A DNA stretch of 64,000 bases from Chamaecyparis obtusa. Its lineage: Eukaryota; Streptophyta; Pinopsida; Cupressales; Cupressaceae. The notes beneath the pieces are model-generated. The model ran no database searches, had not been told where the DNA came from, and saw nothing but the letters and a program-made list of their open reading frames with translations. The position numbers and the translations under genes were made by a program. The stretch lies in NCBI GenBank assembly GCA_027943335.1, contig BSBK01001116.1, forward strand, positions 1,210,001 to 1,274,000, in the 5' to 3' direction. Below, in pieces: positions 11,798-23,074 of the stretch. Numbering within the stretch: the stretch's first letter is position 1; the number at the start of each line of letters is the position of its first letter.

Positions 11798-14700
11798 ATG
11801 TCTTACAAGAGGGAAATTCCAAAGCTTAACAGAGATAACTTTTCAGCATGGCAAGGTCTCATGCGACTTCATCTGGCTTCCATTGGTGATTCAGGATGCA
11901 AATACATTGATGAAGAATACACAATTCCTAATGGCGCATTAACTATTGAAGACATTGCAGATAAAAAGACTCACAACACCATGATGATAGACATTGCATC
12001 TGCTCTCAGCTATGAAGAATTTGATGATATTAAAGACTGCACTACTGCATATGAAATGTGGGTGGCACTGAAGAAGATATATGGTGGTGATGCAAATGTG
12101 AAGAGAGCCAAAGCAGAAAGCCTAAGAGGACAGTTTGACAAGATGAATATGAAGGAAGATGAAAACATTGCAAAATATGTTGAAAGAATCAAAGCAAGTG
12201 TAAGTGCAATCAGAGCTTCTGGAGGAACAATCTCAGATGAGACTGTTATAAGTAAGGTACTCAGAACACTACTCCCTATCTATGCAATAAGAGTATCAGC
12301 TATTCAAGAAAGAAGATGTGAAGCAAACCACAGTATAACCTTGGATGCTTTAGTTGGAAGATTGACAGCTTTTGAATTAGACAATTATGACAACTATGTT
12401 CCTAGTTCCAAAAATATTGAATCAGCATTTGAGGCCAAGGTTTCACTAAAGAAAAACAAGAAAATTAAAGAAGTTCAGACAGACAGTGAAGAGGAATCAG
12501 AAGAAAGTTCTGATAGTGATCTTGAAATTGTAGAAGCATTACTTGCAAAGAAGTACTCCAGAGGGAAAGGTAAATATAAAGGTAAAACTCCTTTAATCTG
12601 TTTTTCATGTGAAGAAATTGGACATATTGCAGCTAGGTGCCCAAACAAGCAAGTCAAGGAAGAAAAGAGAAGTCACAAGTACTATGGCAAAAAGAATTTC
12701 AAATCATACAAGGATAAAGGTAAGAAATCATGTTTTATGGCTAAAGATTCTGATGATAGTGAAGAAGAAATTGTCTTTATTGCTATAAAAGATGAATCTG
12801 ATGATGATGAAGATAAGATAGCACTTATTTCTCACATAAGCAAGGATGATATATGGATAATAGACAGCGGATGTTCACACCACATGACTGGTGATAAGAC
12901 AAAATTTGAATATCTAGAAGACTGTGACAATGGTAATGTAAGATTTGGAAACAATGAACCTTATTGTATAAAAGGAAAAGGAAGAATCTCATTAACCAAA
13001 GAACTCATATGTGATAATGCTTACTGGGTTGAAGGACTAAAACATAATCTTCTAAGTGTAGCACAGCTAATCAACACTGGTTTCAAGGTTGAATTCATGA
13101 ATGGTCAAGCAAGACTGCTGGATGAAAAAGGAAAACTCATTGGATCAGGCAAACAAACAAAAGGTAACCTATTTTATCTTGATCTCAATGAATATTCATG
13201 CCTTATTGCTCAAATAGAAGAAAGTTGGCTATGGCACAAAAGGTTGTGTCATGTGAATTTTGATAACATGATAAAAATAAGCAAATTCAAGAAGGTTAGA
13301 GGCATTCCTACTTTGAAGAAACCTGACACTGGTCTATGTAAGAATTGTCAGATTGGCAAAATGAGTAAAACTAGTTTCAAAAGTAAGAACTATCAGTCTA
13401 AAGAAATTTTGGAAATTGTGCATACTGATTTATGTGGACCTATTGGAATACAAAGCTATACTGGAGATAAATTCTTTATTCTTTTCGTTGATGACTATTC
13501 TAGAATGATGACTGTTATGTATTTAAGAGAAAAATCAGAGGCATTTGAAAAGTTCAAATGGTACTTAGCAAGAGTAGAAAAAGAAACAGGGAAAAGATTG
13601 AAATGCTTAAGATCAGACAGAGGTGGTGAATTCATCTCCCATGATTTTAACAACTTCTGCATTGAAAGAGGAATCAAAAGACAGGTATCAGCTCCTAGAA
13701 CTCCTGAGCAGAATGGAATAGTAGAAAGAAGAAACAGATCTATTATGGATTGTGCAAGGACTCTAATGATAGAAAAGAACATCGCTATAAAGTACTGGAA
13801 GGAAGCTATAAGCACTGCAGTTCATACCTTGAACCGAGTACAACTGAAGAAAGACACATTCAAAACTCCTTATGAATTATGGTATGGCTATAAACCTAAT
13901 GTAAGTTATATGAAAATATTTGGCAGCAAGTGTTATATCTTAAAAGAATCCAGAAGAAATAAATTTGATGTGAAGAGTGATGAAGGAATATTCCTAGGAT
14001 ATTCTAGCAAAAGCAAGGCATACAAATGTCTGAACTTATCTACTCACAAAGTCATAGAAAGTATACATGTAAAATTTGATGAGTTTGCAGAAAAGACTGA
14101 GGAAGAAAGCAAAAAGGAACCTGAGAACTACAGAAGATTCGTTTACATTGAACCTGAAACATTGACAGACACAACTATCAATAAGGAAGCTATATCTACC
14201 GAGCCGAGCACAGTTACCGAGTCACAGACCGAGTCGCAGGAAGAAGTTCAAACTGAGTCACAGGAAGAAATTCAGACCGAGTCTCAGCCTGAAGTTACCG
14301 AGCAAATATCTACCGAGTCCGAGCAACCTGAAGAAGAGATCCTAGAAGACAACAGCATGATTCATTCAAAAGGCAAGGAACCTATACTAGCCAAATATGT
14401 CAGAAGACATCATACACCAGATCAAATCATTGGAAACAAATCAGATGGTACTATGACAAGAAGCAAGCTAAAAGGTACATGTCTACTTACTGATTTTGAA
14501 CCTAGAAATATCAAAGATGCATTAGAGAATGAAAGTTGGATTGAAGCAATGAATGAAGAATTAGAACAAATACAAAAGAACAAAACTTGGACTCTTGTAC
14601 CTAGACCTAAAGATAAGAATGTAATTGGAACAAAATGGGTATTCAGAAATAAACTGAATGAAGATGGTCAAGTATCTAGAAACAAAGCTAGACTGGTATG

Positions 14701-16036
14701 TAAAGGTTACTCTCAAGAAGAAGGTATAGATTATGGAGAAACTTTTGCTCCTGTTGCAAGATTAGAAGGTGTAAGAACTCTACTTGCTTATGCAGCACAC
14801 AAAGGATTTAAGGTATATCAGATGGATATAAAATCTGCATTTCTCAATGGAATTCTTGATGAAGAAGTCTACATTGAACAACCTGAAGGTTTTGTTGATC
14901 CAGACAAAAGGGACATGGTCTGTAGGTTACACAAAGCATTGTATGGTTTGAAACAAGCTCCTAGAGCATGGTATGAAAGACTCCATAACTATTTGATTCA
15001 GATTAATTTCAAAAGAGCTAATGATAACAGCAATCTGTATATTAAAGAAGGACCGGATGACAAAATTGTATTGGCAGAAATATTTGTGGATGATACTATA
15101 TTTACAGGGAATGAGGATCAGTGCAAAGAATTTTCAGAACAAATGAACAGAGAATTTGAAATGTCTATGTTTGGTTTATTAAAATTCTTTGTTGGTCTTC
15201 AAATTCAGCAAAGCAAAAATGGTATATACATTACTCAATCCAAATACATTAAGGAGATACTTAAGAAGTTTGGAATGGAAGATTCAAAACCAGTTGGTAC
15301 ACCCATGTGTACTGGACTGAAACTTACCAAAAATGATGATTCAAAAGAAGTTGATCAGACCCTATACCGATCTATGATTGGAAAATTATAGTATGTGGTA
15401 CATAAAAGACCTGATATTGCCTTAGCAGTCGGTATAGTAGCTAGATTCTCAGCAAAACCTAAGGAAAATCACATGATGGCAATCAAAAGAATCTTAAGAT
15501 ACTTAAAAGGAACTGAAGAGTATGGTTTGTGGTATAAATTTGGAGGCAATCTAGACTTGAAAGTGTTTACTGATGCTGATTGGGCAGGAAACATTGATGA
15601 CAGAAAAAGCACAAGTGGTGGAGCATTTTTTCTTGGAAAAAGACTTGTATCTTGGACTAGTAAAAAGCAGAATTGCACATCTCAATCCACAGCTGAAGCA
15701 GAATATGTTGCTGCTGCAGTAAACTGTTCAAATATTGTTTGGTTTAAACAGCTATTAGAAGGTATGAAGGTTGAAATCAAAGAACCAGTTGTTATATTTT
15801 GTGACAATACCAGTGCAATAAACATTTCTAAGAATCCAGTGATGCATTCCAAAACCAAGCACATTGCTATTAAATATCACTTTGTCAGAGAATTGGTGCA
15901 GGACAAGGAAATCAGATTAGAATATATTCATACAAAAGAACAGATTGCAGACATTTTTACCAAACCATTACCTAAGGATGCATTTATGTATCTAAGAGGT
16001 AAGTTAGGGGTCATTCCCCTATCCGAGGCTCACTAA
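11798..16036 (+). pseudogene. Copia gag-pol polyprotein of element G, one in-frame TAG
   Basis: One frame of about 1412 codons, the usual copia length. I place the start at ATG 11798 ([18 protein letters not shown], a normal Gag N-terminus); the open frame upstream is LTR and leader. In order: Gag; zinc knuckle [14 protein letters not shown] (about residues 268-281); protease [10 protein letters not shown] (about 355); integrase HHCC (HKRLCH... CKNC, about 478-550) and DDE core ([25 protein letters not shown]); a Thr/Glu/Ser/Gln linker; RT ([35 protein letters not shown], with Phe for the usual Tyr before VDD); RNase H (TDADWAG, STAEAEYVA, CDNTSAI, HTKEQIADIFTKPL). The only break is TAG at 15389-15391 (codon 1198), between RT and RNase H, in GKL-stop-YVVHKRPD, where relatives have a sense codon. 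It would yield a pol without RNase H unless read through. The copy is otherwise intact and young. Confidence 0.95.
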
Positions 16037-16368
16037 ATACAGTTTTAGTGATGCATCAACCAGAACATGATTGAAAATCAACTTGTTGATGCAGCATATT
16101 AAAGGAATCATTGCATATGAATCAGTACTTGAGGTACATTAATTTTCACCGGTAATATGTGAATTATCTTTGGCATATGTTGTCAAAGAGGGAGTGTTTG
16201 CTATGTCTTTACTATTACTTCAAGAAATTTTCAAATAGTCAGAAGGAGAAATTTTCAGGATACAGGAAGTTTGCTGACAGAGGGAGATTTGAATCTAAAC
16301 CGAGATAACTCTTTCAAATTTCTTATGATATGACATATTGTGTTGCCATCAATGCCAAAGAGGGAGAT
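16037..16368 (+). other. 3' untranslated region and polypurine tract of G
   Basis: No coding. It ends in the polypurine tract AAAGAGGGAGAT (16357-16368) directly before the 3' LTR. The preceding GTTGCCATCAATG is shared with element B at the same place. Confidence 0.85.
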
Positions 16369-17510
16369 TGTTGGAAACAATTGTCTGAAGGAAATTGCTA
16401 CTCAATTATGTATTGTCTTTGATGTCACACTATGTCATAGTCCGCAGCAATCAGCCTCTACCGAGCTCAGTCGGTCTACCAGTCAGGAATATTTAGTGTT
16501 TACCGAGTTCACTCGGTTGCCGAAGAAAAGATAGTGTTTACCGAGTTCACTCGGTTGCCAAAGAAAAGATAGTGTTTACCGAGTTCACTCGGTTGCCGAA
16601 GAAAAGATAGTGTTTACCGAGTTCCCTCGGTCACCGAAAGATTATAGAAAGATATGATCACCGAGCACTGTCGACCCTTGAAGGATTTTTGCAAATAGAG
16701 TTTACTTAATTCAGCCGACTGTTATACTAAATAATGTCGATTTGACTAATCCAAAATCATATAAATAAAAGGTCAAAAGTGAAAAGTTAATAACAATATA
16801 GCAGAAGATTTACAGAAGAAAAGAAGGAAAGGTATATGCGAACTTGTGAAGGATGTTCAGATATCCTTGAGGAGCAGCAGAGATTTATTTGATCAGAAAG
16901 GATCAGAATTATGCAGAACAGAGATCTGTAATCAGCAAGACAGTTGCATTATTATACAGGTCACTTTTTCATTGTTACCTTCTTATCATTGTAACAGTGA
17001 ATTCTAAATCTCTTAACCGAGTTGGTTTAACAGCCATAATATAAATCCTCTAACAAGGTGACAATTCCATTGAATTGTTTTCAAGACCTCTTACCAGGCC
17101 ACTCCTAGCAGGGTGTTTTAAATCCTCTAACAAGGTCACACCTAACAGTGTGTTTTGTAACCTTTCACCGGGTTGGCTTCTAACCGGGCATCACTTTAGA
17201 AAAGTGAAAATCAGTATCTAGATACATTGGTGGTTTTTCCCATATTGGGTTTCCACGTTAAATCTTGTGTCTCTTGTGTTCTTAATTGCTTTCACAATCA
17301 TATACATGTTTTGATGAATATCTAAAGATAATATTGATAATACTTTCTGCATCTTCAAAGTTACTGCAATCTATTTACCGAGTGCTAAAACAAATAACAG
17401 TGTTAAGATATCCTAAGGGATCTGCAAAGAATTAATAATCAAGATTTATGGTTGTCTGATTCACCCCCCCCCCCCCCCCCCCTCTTAGTCACTTCATCCA
17501 TATTCCATCA
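16369..17510 (+). repeat. 3' LTR of element G
   Basis: 1142 bp. It has three 38-bp U3 units (16495-16608, order ABA) and a partial fourth, where the 5' LTR has five, and a C19-20 run near the end against C12. Otherwise it is nearly identical to the 5' LTR. Confidence 0.96.
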
Positions 17511-17515
17511 ATTAC

Positions 17516-17645
17516 TATTAAAGAACCTTCTTCTATATTAATATGATTTAAATTTTTCTCTTTACATTTCAGAAGTCCTACATGGATTGAAATCATTATT
17601 AGTACTATCAGGAAGAATAATTGAGTTAGCACAAATAAGTTATTC
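17516..17645. repeat. Segmental duplication, copy 1 (last piece)
   Basis: Continues copy 1 after element G: TATTAAAGAACCTTCTTCTA matches TATTAAAGAATCTTCTTCTA at 19631 onward, to CATCAGGAAGAAT. Confidence 0.8.
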
Positions 17646-17736
17646 TTCACAATTTTTGATGAAATCATATTTGAATGATCCCAAGTTGCCTTTGGAAGAA
17701 CTTCCAAAATTGAGTTTCAATCTTCCACTGGAATGA
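17573..17736 (+). pseudogene. Possible terminal exon of an unidentified gene
   Basis: A 3' splice site TTTACATTTCAG precedes a 54-codon open stretch ending in TGA (17734-17736). It contains LHGLKSLLVLSGRIIELAQ and ends LPLEELPKLSFNLPLE. Composition and splice signal look like a real last exon, but I do not recognise the family. It lies inside the CACTA element, next to two identified gene relics, so capture is likely. Copy 2 of the duplication has only its beginning, degraded. Confidence 0.35.
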
Positions 17737-19163
17737 AGAAACCACCACGAAACATTGTCATCGCTTAAATTGGAATTAAAAATATCTCTTTAGATGCATC
17801 CAATCCTTGAGAATTTTATAGTCTTAGATTGAAAAATGCTTGTACCTTTTGTTAATATCCTTTGTGTTTTGAAGTTCACTTACCCCAACTTCAATCTTGC
17901 CCAATAGCATATTAACTGAGGACTCCATCTCTTTGAAGATTATTGCATTGAGATCTAATAACATTATGTTCTAACTGAGGGCTCCATCTCTTTGAAGATT
18001 ATTGTATTGAGCTCTAATAACATTATGCTCTAATACTTTCCCTTAATTTCACCAAAAGGCATCAACTCTATCAATTTATATAAAATAAAACTTGACATAC
18101 CCTAGTAAGGTAGTTCTTTGATAATGATAAATGATACATAGATATAAATTCAAATGAAGAGGAGGTATTTCAAACTATATGAAAGTCATCTTGTAATAGT
18201 TTATAATTTTTGTTTTAAAAATAATGCTTTGTATACGATATTTTAGAAATTTTTAGTGTAGCCCAAAACTCCTCAAACTAGCCTCCTCTAGGTTCATTAC
18301 AAAATGTTCACAAGTCTTATATAATACATAATGCTTTTATAAGTGGTAGGTTTAATAAAGAATAATTTACATTATGTTGAAAGGGTGTATATAAATAATC
18401 CTTAGAAGTCTTATGTTATGTCTTTCAAGTCGTATACCTAAGATTTCACCATGAAGTGGTGTCATTAACATGTGTACTCCCCCTTAATGTCATCACCTAA
18501 GGCCAAAAATTGATCTAAATTTTAAGAATGTTGCACAATAAAAAGATTTGATATATCATTGTTGGTATTCTAGTCTATTTTTTTTATCATTCTATCTTCC
18601 TTTTGAAAATTACAAAACAAAATTAGAGAGTAATTTTATTATGGGAAATAAATTTCCCTTAAGGGGAATGCCCATGAACTTTAATACGCTTTAATACTTA
18701 ATATATATGTATTTTAATAAGAACAAACAACTTTTCTTATCATATAATAAATTGAAACTTTCCATAGTATAGATATGCAAAATCTTTTGATAATTTCTTA
18801 AGTGATATCTATTATTTTGTAACTGCATTAAAATAATCATCCTATGATTAAGGGTTGTAAAAGGTATCATATAAATTACTACTCCATCCATATGATAACC
18901 TACATTATATTTCAAAACATATCTTGAAGTGGATTTTTCTATTAATAAGGCCATTAGAATACTATTGCAATGATCAAATAAAGTTGAATTTTGGTGTTAG
19001 AATAATGACCATGATTAATAATATGTACTTATCATTTGCTAATGAGCATATAATATTCCATATAACTCTAGAATATAGTTAATTTTATTATAGGTGATTT
19101 GATGATCATTAGCAGAGGTGTCATAAGAGGATTTTGTGAACATGAATAATGTGTCAAGTTTTT
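17737..19163. other. CACTA interior, no recognised gene
   Basis: AT-rich. It contains a near-exact short tandem repeat around 17915-18040 (AACTGAGG[AG]CTCCATCTCTT, about 58-60 bp period, two copies). Small open frames (such as 18691-18954 minus) have no family signature. Confidence 0.4.
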
Positions 19164-19750
19164 AGTTAATTTGATTGTAGGTGTTTTGACAATATTGTAT
19201 CAATAGTTGTGATTTTAAAGTTATTATTGATGATTACTACACATAATTAAATGAAATGCACCTCTTGGTTCTAAAAATTAACCAATTCTATAATGCCACA
19301 TCAACTACACAACTATCAGTCTCCCTTTTGCACGACTATTAGTCTCACATTTTTGGGGCAATTTTAAACACCTTGGCAAAAAACATGATGATATGGTATC
19401 ACATTTGATGATGTGGTCCTAAAACCTTAGTTATAAGTAAGGAAATTTCCAAATAAGTTATTGTTAAGAATTGGGAGTAATTTGAAATTTCCATGGATTT
19501 TGAGAAGCGTGAAGTTAGGATGCTCAACTACTCAGTCCTCTCCCCTACCCTCCAACATTTCTTGAATACCATCCACTCACATTCTTGTCTTCTAAATAGG
19601 GTTGTTGTTGGAAATCATAACTCTCACTACTATTAAAGAATCTTCTTCTATATTGATATGATTAAAGTTTGGCTCGTTACATTTCAAAATCCCTACATGG
19701 ATTGTCACAAATTCTACATCATTATTAGTCTCATCAGGAAGAATTATTAG
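19164..19750. repeat. Segmental duplication, copy 2 (uninterrupted)
   Basis: Paralogue of 8765-9209 + 10513-10524 + 17516-17645. At 19606-19640 it reads GGAAATCATAACTCTCACTACTATTAAAG without interruption, the pre-insertion form of the sites used by solo LTR A2 and element G. It has a short extra segment after GGTATCACAT relative to copy 1. Confidence 0.85.
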
Positions 19751-20039
19751 TGCAATACATCACTATTTCCTAATCCACTCACATGTTTTAAATTATGGGA
19801 CTTGGGAATCTATACTAGGCTCCTATAAAATTTCATCTACCCATAATTGAACGTGGATTTGCACACAAGAGAAGAAAAATGGCTTTTGGGGATGCATAGG
19901 GGTTTTCCTTGGTCAAAACCCATGTTAGGACTCAAACCTACAATGTTGATGAATTTTAATAGAAATATGAATTGAGATGATTATACCTTCAATTGATGAT
20001 GCAATGATCTTAGGATAAGTCATTCATGTGTTGATGTAA

Positions 20040-20780
20040 TAACATGATAAAACATGATGTGAAATCATGTCTAAATACAATCCTTTTCTTCTATGGAAGC
20101 AACATGTTCCAAAATACAAGGGACCTTGGATTCTGTTCATTCCTTTGGTTGTTGCCTGCATACAATTTAAAACTTTCCTAGTCATCCTAAACACTAATAT
20201 TCATATGGTCCCACATATACTACATTAACTTCTAATATACTTACTTTTAGAAATACTTTGTACTAATTTTTAAAGGGGTCATCCTTGAGGCCTCCATAAA
20301 ATAATTATGAAAATTGTACAAAGCCACATTATCTTTCAGATGGGAAGTCAAGGAAGAAACACATAGCTTCCAGTATGGCCTTTGGATTGCTTACATGCAT
20401 ATCATAGTCCACATTAAGAATATAAGGAGCATTTGTCATTACTTCAGAAACCCTTTGCCTGAAAATATAGTAAATAATGTTATTTAGAACTTTGAATGAT
20501 GAATTGAAAATTTTGAATCCAAAAAATTTAAAATAATGTTCATAAGCTATCCGAATTATCATTACAAATAGATTCTCATTCAATAATTTTCAAGTTCGGG
20601 AACATTCTCTAAATATAAATAATGCTTTCAAGAAACTGAACTTTAAAAAAACATTATGAAAATTACCATAACATTCATGGCACCAGCTTTGTAATGATGA
20701 TCAACATTAGGACATTTTTCTCTTAGAAAATATATAAGGTGGGGAAAAATATCACCTTCATTTCCTTCATAGTCTCTCTA
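20040..20780 (-). pseudogene. Cellulose synthase-like (CSL) gene relic, three exon pieces
   Basis: Three collinear pieces on the minus strand. Piece 1 (about 20776-20667): [20 protein letters not shown] then [10 protein letters not shown] and a GT donor. Piece 2 (20458-20245): after [27 protein letters not shown], then AMCFFLD and, past stops, CGFVQ and LKDDPF, then GTAAGT. Piece 3 (20155 to about 20085): after TGCAG, GMNRIQGPLYFGTCCFHRRK. These are the consecutive conserved blocks of CSL glycosyltransferases, which polymerise wall polysaccharides in the Golgi membrane. The DxD-region Cys of LNVDCDM is Tyr here, GTGCF is GTCCF, several stops occur, and the phase from piece 1 to 2 is off by one. 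No N-terminal zinc or C-terminal QxxRW block is present. The best fit is the CSLB/CSLH/CSLG-like group; the subfamily is uncertain. Retained introns mean it was copied as DNA, not via mRNA. Confidence 0.85.
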
Positions 20781-21547
20781 GGTAGGCTTTATAGTCAATG
20801 GGCTGCCATTTCACATTCTGATCAAGAATCCAATGGAATGAAAAACAAAGCACAAAAAGAAAAGCTACCATCCACAGTCCATTAAATTTAGAACCAACAT
20901 GCAATAATCTATAGATTAGAAATAAAATTATTTTGAGGTCCATGCCATTTGGTTGTATGTCAAGGAATAAAGTTATTATTTTTAACTAAAAATACTAAAT
21001 TATATTTGAGAGTGATTGCTAATGGGAACATGTTTGAAATTTATTAATCATGTTTCTAATTTTTAAATAATCATATCGAGAAGGGTTAACATTTTAAGCT
21101 ATTTACGACATAAAATAAACTGTATCATTTATGTGGGTAATGATTACAATTATTTTGGCTATTTTCAAAATATTTCTAGCTTGGGGTTCAAGAAGGTTCC
21201 TTGTCATTCTAGTAGAAAATTTGGAAAGTGTTTCTTATTTTTTATTGCATCTAGTAGTTGTGGGCCTTTCACATCCCTAGTCCAATACTCAATCTTTTCT
21301 ATAATTAATTAAACTATTTTATTAATTATTGGTTAACTTTAAATAATAACACATGGCCACAATATATAGTAGCCACATAGAAGAGACAATGATGATCCTC
21401 TAGGCACTATTTCTTCCCAGTAGGTAAACCTCATTGTTATTGTACAAATTAGATAGAAGCAAAATGTTAAATAGTGTTTTTTTTTAATGTTCTTTTCATC
21501 AGTGTTTTGGAGTAATTTTAAAAGTGCTAGTAATATTGTTGTCATAG
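20781..21547. other. No recognised gene
   Basis: AT-rich DNA between the CSL relic and the transposase-type gene. An upstream CSL exon might be expected at 20780-20900, but I cannot read one with confidence. Promoter elements of the plus-strand gene at 21548 would lie here; I see no convincing TATA box. Confidence 0.4.
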
Positions 21548-23074
21548 ATGGGTGGTGATCAGAGAAAGGGAAAGGAACCTGCAGTCCCTCACGAGGACTC
21601 CTTTGACAAGGACCCATATTTTATTGATTTTGCAACTTCCGATGACCCGACCGGTGCAATTAAAAAGTGCCTTCAAAGAATTGGAAAATAGATGTTTCAA
21701 TGGTCAACTATATACCCTCCGACTCCCGAGTCACAAAAGAGGGTGACTGAATTGATGCACCAAGATAAAAATTTCAAAGTAAGTTTTAATGTAATTTTTA
21801 ATTATAAAAAACGTTCAATAATAGTTTTTATGTTATACTCTTTTATGTCATTAACTAAAAAGCGGATGTCTTGTTTTTACATCTTTTTTGCATAATTTTG
21901 ATCTTTGTGGCCATGATGAGGGTACAATCCCAGATGTACTGCTGACTGCAATGTCGACAACACACAACATGGCCACAGATGCTATTTCACCACCTACTAG
22001 TACGTAGATCCCTCTTTCTCTCTCTCTTTATTTATGTGTTTATTTCCCTTGAAGTATTCTTTCTTGGGAGCATTTTTTAATGGATTCAATTTATGCAGTA
22101 GGAGATGTAACACACGATGAGGAATTTCCTTGATGTACCCGTATTCCTAGTATGGGAATGGTGAAGGATTGTGTATTGATTGTGAGCAATGAAGAAGGAG
22201 TTACCTTGAAATTAGCCAAGCTTCCAGGTACTTTAAAGATTGGTCCTTTCTTTTACTATACAATCTTATTTTAGTTACACATTGCATTCAATATGAGAAG
22301 CTTCCATCTATTGTATTCTTATTTTATATTATTATATCCTTCGACTAATGATTCCATGATTATTTTGTAGGGAATGATGTTTTTTATGATAAACTTAATG
22401 ATGAGTGTTCACAGATATTCGGGCCCACCCTTCGTACATGGTGGAACATCATATCCGAACTAAAACCCCAATCCACTAATTTGATTTCATATAATTGCTA
22501 GAATAGTTTTCCTTTGATCTATTTCTTGAACTATATTAAACGTAGCTTCACTTTATTTATGAATCTAACAATGTTTTTTTTCTTAAAAGGTGGAATGTCC
22601 AAGATAAAAATTTAAAGGACGTTCTCATAGAGAGTATGAAAAACTTATTTGGACCTCATGCATTTGAGAAAAATAGACTCCTTGAGAAATTCAGGTTATG
22701 TTTGAAGTATATTAGGGACCAGTACAAAAGAACATTATAAAACAACCTGAAGTATGAGTGTTCCCCTTGCATTCCTGATTTAGAGTGGAAGAATCTTATT
22801 TTGGATGTGAAGGAGAGAAGCGAAAGAAAAAATGAAATACACCAGCAAACAACAAAAGAAGGTATGTGATATTGTTAAGAATTTAATTATATACTAAATA
22901 CTCTTTATATTTATATGATGTAATATATTTCAAACTTTTCATAGATTTCTTGACACATCAAAGACAACAAAGGCAAGACTAGAAAAGCACAGGCAAGACA
23001 AGCTCAACTCTGGTGGTTATTCGAAACTTGCCACACGAGTTGTAAGTATTAGTAAATGAAAAGCCGTATGTAAA

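Larger units (their letters stand above)
10525..17510 (+). mobile_element. Full-length, very young copia element G
   Basis: 6986 bp with LTRs 10525-11735 and 16369-17510, a primer site, a complete gag-pol frame and a polypurine tract, flanked by ATTAC on both sides (10520-10524 and 17511-17515). By eye the LTRs differ at two bases (G/A in GTCGGCCC, C/T in CTCAGTC), plus a 76-bp repeat difference and a longer C run in the 3' LTR. It sits 17 bp from the end of solo LTR A2, in copy 1 of the segmental duplication. Confidence 0.97.
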
